Shown here one piece after another: positions 61,535 through 64,000 of a DNA stretch of 64,000 nucleotides. Every line of letters starts with the position of its first letter. The stretch's first letter is position 1. The DNA is from an uncultured beta proteobacterium. Lineage in GTDB: Bacteria; Pseudomonadota; Gammaproteobacteria; Burkholderiales; Burkholderiaceae_C. The stretch lies in the NCBI GenBank assembly GCA_903909815.1, contig CAIVXG010000198.1:1-64000 (forward strand). The letters run 5' to 3'. The position numbers and the translations under genes were made by a program. The notes beneath the pieces are model-generated. The model was not told the DNA's origin. It ran no database searches and saw only the letters and a program-made list of their open reading frames with translations.

Positions 61535-62026
61535 TCACAAAGGCAAAGCGCATTGCACCGGCTTGGCGTTGAGCAGGGCGACGCACACATTGGGGTCGAG
61601 CCCGACCAGGAAACCGCGCTGTCCGCCGTTGATCAGGATCTGCGGCAGGGACAGGATGCTCTCTTCGATGTACACCGGCATCTGGCGGCGCGTGGCAAAG
61701 GGCGAGGTCCCACCCACGAGATAGCCGCTGTGCCGGTTCGCAACCTCCGGCTGGCATGGCTCTACCGACTTGGCGCCGATCTGACGCGCCAGGTTCTTGG
61801 TCGATACCTTGCGGTTGCCGTGCATCAGCACCACCAGCGGCTTGGCGTCCTGGTCCTGCATGATCAGGGTCTTGACCACGGCAAAGGGATCAAAGCCCAG
61901 CACCTGCGCGCTGTGGGTGGCGCCGCCATGCTCCAGGTAGTCATAGGGGTGCTCCGAGTACGCCACCTGATGCGAGCGCAGGAGCTCGATCGCAGGTGTC
62001 TCGGAAACGTGGACTTTTTTTCGCAT
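61535..62026 (-). CDS. ybaK: YbaK/EbsC aminoacyl-tRNA deacylase
   Basis: 163 residues from ATG 62026 (M-R-K-K-V-H-V-S-E-T-P); upstream codons of the open frame are unlike the family. K-T-L-I-M-Q, V-V-L-M-H-G-N-R-K-V-S-T-K-N-L-A-R, V-G-G-T-S-P-F-A-T-R and the final segment match YbaK, with the catalytic Lys in V-V-K-T-L. Clears Cys-tRNA(Pro) mischarged by prolyl-tRNA synthetase. Followed on the same strand by plsY. Confidence 0.92.
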   Translation of the reverse strand: MRKKVHVSETPAIELLRSHQVAYSEHPYDYLEHGGATHSAQVLGFDPFAVVKTLIMQDQDAKPLVVLMHGNRKVSTKNLARQIGAKSVEPCQPEVANRHSGYLVGGTSPFATRRQMPVYIEESILSLPQILINGGQRGFLVGLDPNVCVALLNAKPVQCALPL

Positions 62027-62141
62027 GGGGAATGTTGCGCTCAGGTGTGCCGGCGCAGTGCAAGTACGATCGCCTATTTTCACCGATGCGGCGGGCGTTC
62101 ACGTGCGGGTGTCGGGCCTGCATCCCATTCACAAGGAAGCC

Positions 62142-63962
62142 ATGCGTCATTTGCTTTTCATGCTGTTGCTGCTCGGTGGACTGGCCCGTTCCGAAGCCCT
62201 GTTGATCAACACCGGGCAGCGCCAAAGCGTGTCGCTCAACGGCGCGTGGGCCACGATCGTCGACCCCTACGAGACCGGCTATTTCAACTACCGGCACGAA
62301 CCCTACGACCAGGAAAAGGAACCCTCGACCTCCGCCTTCTTCATGAACCACCACGCCCGCGACAAGTCGGAACTGGTGGAATACGACTTCGATAAATCAC
62401 CCGCATTGAACGTTCCCGGCGACTGGAACACGCAGCGCGAAAGCCTTTTCTACTACGAAGGAACGGTGTGGTTCAAGCGCAGTTTTGACGACATCAGAAA
62501 GGATAGGAAAAGCCGATTGTTCGTGTATTTCGGTGCCGTCAATTACCAGGCCGAGGTCTACCTCAACGGCCACAAACTGGGTACGCACGAAGGCGGCTTC
62601 ACGCCCTTCAATTTCGAAGTCACCACCCTGCTCCGCCCCAGGGACAATTTCCTGGTGCTGAAGGTGGACAACAAGCGTTTCGCGCAGGCCGTGCCGACCG
62701 TGAACACCGACTGGTGGAACTACGGCGGCATCACGCGCGATGTGGCGCTGATCGAGGAGCCCCGGACCTTGATACAGGACTACCAGATCCAGTTGAAGAA
62801 GAACGCAGCTCAAACGATCTCCGGCTTCGTGCAACTAGACGGCGCCACCGACGGCGAGGCGGTGCAGATCGAAATTCCGGAACTGGGTCTGGTGCAGCCG
62901 CTCACCACGCAAAAGGGCTATGCCACGTTTGAAATTTCAGCGAAAAATATTCAGCACTGGTCGCCCGAAGTGCCCAAGCTGTATCAGGTCTTCGTGCAAA
63001 CGAGATACCAGCGCCTGCGCGACGACATCGGCTTCAGAACCATTGCCACCGACGGCCCCAACATCCTGCTCAACGGAAAATCGGTCTATCTGCGCGGCAT
63101 CAGCATCCACGAAGAAAACCCGCTGCGTGGCGCGCGCGCTTTCAGCGAAGCCGATGCGCTGCAAGCACTGACCTGGGCCAAGGAACTGGGGTGCAACTAC
63201 GTGCGACTCGCACACTATCCGCATAACGAGCACATGTTGCGCCTGGCGGACAGGCTGGGACTGCTGGTGTGGGAAGAGATTCCGGTCTACTGGACAGTGG
63301 ACTTCGCCAACGTCGCCACGCTGAAGAATGCGAGGCAGCAACTGGTTGAGGCCATCAGCCGCGACCGCAACCGCGCCGCCATCATTGTCTGGTCAATGGC
63401 CAATGAGACGCCTCCATCGCCGGCGCGCAACGCCTTCCTGAACAGCCTGATGGAGCAGGCCCGTGAGCTGGACTCGACGCGCCTGCTGAGCGCCGCGCTG
63501 CAGCACCACGCCAACGGCACAGACGCGATGACGCAGGTGCTGGACGACAGCATCGGCGCGCAACTGGACATCATCGGCGTGAACGAATACATCGGCTGGT
63601 ACGGCGGAACGCCCCAGGATGCGGCCCACTCGCGGTGGCTTGTTCCCTTCAACAAGCCGTTGGTGGTGTCGGAATTTGGCGCCGGCGCGGTCGCGGGACG
63701 GCACGGCAGCCGCGATGAACGCTGGACCGAGGAGTACCAGGAATACCTGTACCAGCAGACCCTGCTGATGCTGGAATCCATGCCGAATCTGCGCGGCGTC
63801 AGTCCCTGGATTCTGGCCGACTTTCGTTCGCCAAAAAGGCTGCTTCCCGGCGTTCAGGACGGCTGGAACCGCAAGGGCTTGATCTCAAACAGCGGCGTAA
63901 AGAAGAAGGCCTTCTTCACGCTGCGCGGGTTCTATGAAAAGAAGGAGCTGGAATACCGCTAG
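62142..63962 (+). CDS. Secreted GH2 family glycosidase (beta-glucuronidase/galactosidase-like)
   Basis: 606 residues from ATG 62142 behind AAGGAA. Signal peptide (about 1-18), then a sugar-binding jelly-roll (about 25-200) with F-G-A-V-N-Y-Q-A-E-V-Y-L-N-G, an immunoglobulin-like domain (about 205-290), and a TIM barrel. Glu422 in M-A-N-E-T is the acid/base and Glu511 in V-S-E-F-G-A the nucleophile. The W-N-Y-G-G-I-T-R-D-V loop resembles beta-glucuronidases. Sugar specificity cannot be fixed. Only 38 bases of the window follow. Confidence 0.88.
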   Translation: MRHLLFMLLLLGGLARSEALLINTGQRQSVSLNGAWATIVDPYETGYFNYRHEPYDQEKEPSTSAFFMNHHARDKSELVEYDFDKSPALNVPGDWNTQRESLFYYEGTVWFKRSFDDIRKDRKSRLFVYFGAVNYQAEVYLNGHKLGTHEGGFTPFNFEVTTLLRPRDNFLVLKVDNKRFAQAVPTVNTDWWNYGGITRDVALIEEPRTLIQDYQIQLKKNAAQTISGFVQLDGATDGEAVQIEIPELGLVQPLTTQKGYATFEISAKNIQHWSPEVPKLYQVFVQTRYQRLRDDIGFRTIATDGPNILLNGKSVYLRGISIHEENPLRGARAFSEADALQALTWAKELGCNYVRLAHYPHNEHMLRLADRLGLLVWEEIPVYWTVDFANVATLKNARQQLVEAISRDRNRAAIIVWSMANETPPSPARNAFLNSLMEQARELDSTRLLSAALQHHANGTDAMTQVLDDSIGAQLDIIGVNEYIGWYGGTPQDAAHSRWLVPFNKPLVVSEFGAGAVAGRHGSRDERWTEEYQEYLYQQTLLMLESMPNLRGVSPWILADFRSPKRLLPGVQDGWNRKGLISNSGVKKKAFFTLRGFYEKKELEYR

Positions 63963-64000
63963 CCCGCGTCGTTGCTCCTTGCGGAGTTCATTGCACCGCT

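Noticed and set aside
60830-62395. 521-residue open frame opposite plsY and ybaK
   Set aside because: Spans two supported genes antisense and has low-complexity Gln/His/Arg composition typical of high-GC shadows.
1-64000. tRNA, rRNA, CRISPR arrays, insertion sequences
   Set aside because: No cloverleaf-like stretch, rRNA segment, regular spaced repeats or transposase motifs were noticed in the intergenic regions.

Overview
The window looks like a chromosomal segment of a betaproteobacterium of the order Burkholderiales, probably Comamonadaceae (Rhodoferax-like). This rests on protein character (GspA/GspB next to murB, Bug-type TctC receptor, Entner-Doudoroff genes, UgpBAEC, LivKHMGF operons), moderately high GC and tightly overlapping operons. 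It is an impression from protein families, not a database match. I see no rRNA, tRNA, CRISPR array, insertion sequence or prophage. Several true starts lie inside longer open frames; I chose starts by ribosome-binding sites, ATGA overlaps and family length.

Layout. 1-3.1 kb: a damaged periplasmic binding protein coupled to a PAS-GGDEF-EAL protein. 3.1-6.4 kb: a secreted endonuclease and the DinG helicase. 6.5-16.5 kb (minus strand): a sigma54-type activator, then a Liv-type ABC transporter followed by an alpha/beta hydrolase, a KAS III-like enzyme and a CoA-transferase; together this reads as an uptake-and-catabolism operon for an unknown acid, with a -24/-12 promoter and an inverted repeat in front. 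16.5-19.8 kb: hemerythrin, KDPG aldolase and phosphogluconate dehydratase (Entner-Doudoroff), then pdxH. 20.4-26.6 kb: YqjK/YqjE/YqjD-like membrane proteins, cyclopropane fatty acid synthase with a coupled 49-residue membrane peptide, an unknown gene pair, acyl-CoA ligase and a lipid A-type acyltransferase.

26.8-37.4 kb is a compact stress and phosphate island: a conserved cysteine-containing membrane protein, a decayed acyl carrier protein gene, a BON protein, a Crp/Fnr regulator, a response regulator, a divergent GroEL without GroES, Hsp20, the complete AmmeMemoRadiSam triad (Memo, AMMECR1, radical SAM), and a DUF47/PiT phosphate uptake pair. 37.5-49.6 kb is a glycerol / glycerol-3-phosphate region: an FGGY (glycerol kinase-like) kinase, a small cytochrome c, GlpA, GlpB, a fused membrane/haem c/iron-sulfur protein and an HdrB-like CCG protein in place of a simple GlpC, then UgpB-UgpA-UgpE-UgpC for glycerol-3-phosphate import. 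Three identical 14-base FNR-type boxes, one close variant and one weak variant lie in front of genes in both regions, so the Crp/Fnr protein may control the stress island and glycerol-3-phosphate respiration together.

49.8-64 kb: a truncated LuxR-type regulator, a wax ester synthase/DGAT with a lipase, a sensor-like membrane protein, a Bug receptor, a glycine-rich-tail protein, GspB and GspA, MurB, YajQ, an HD-GYP protein, PlsY, a YbaK deacylase and a secreted GH2 glycosidase. Two copies of one palindromic intergenic repeat (13.5 and 45.1 kb) link otherwise unrelated operons.
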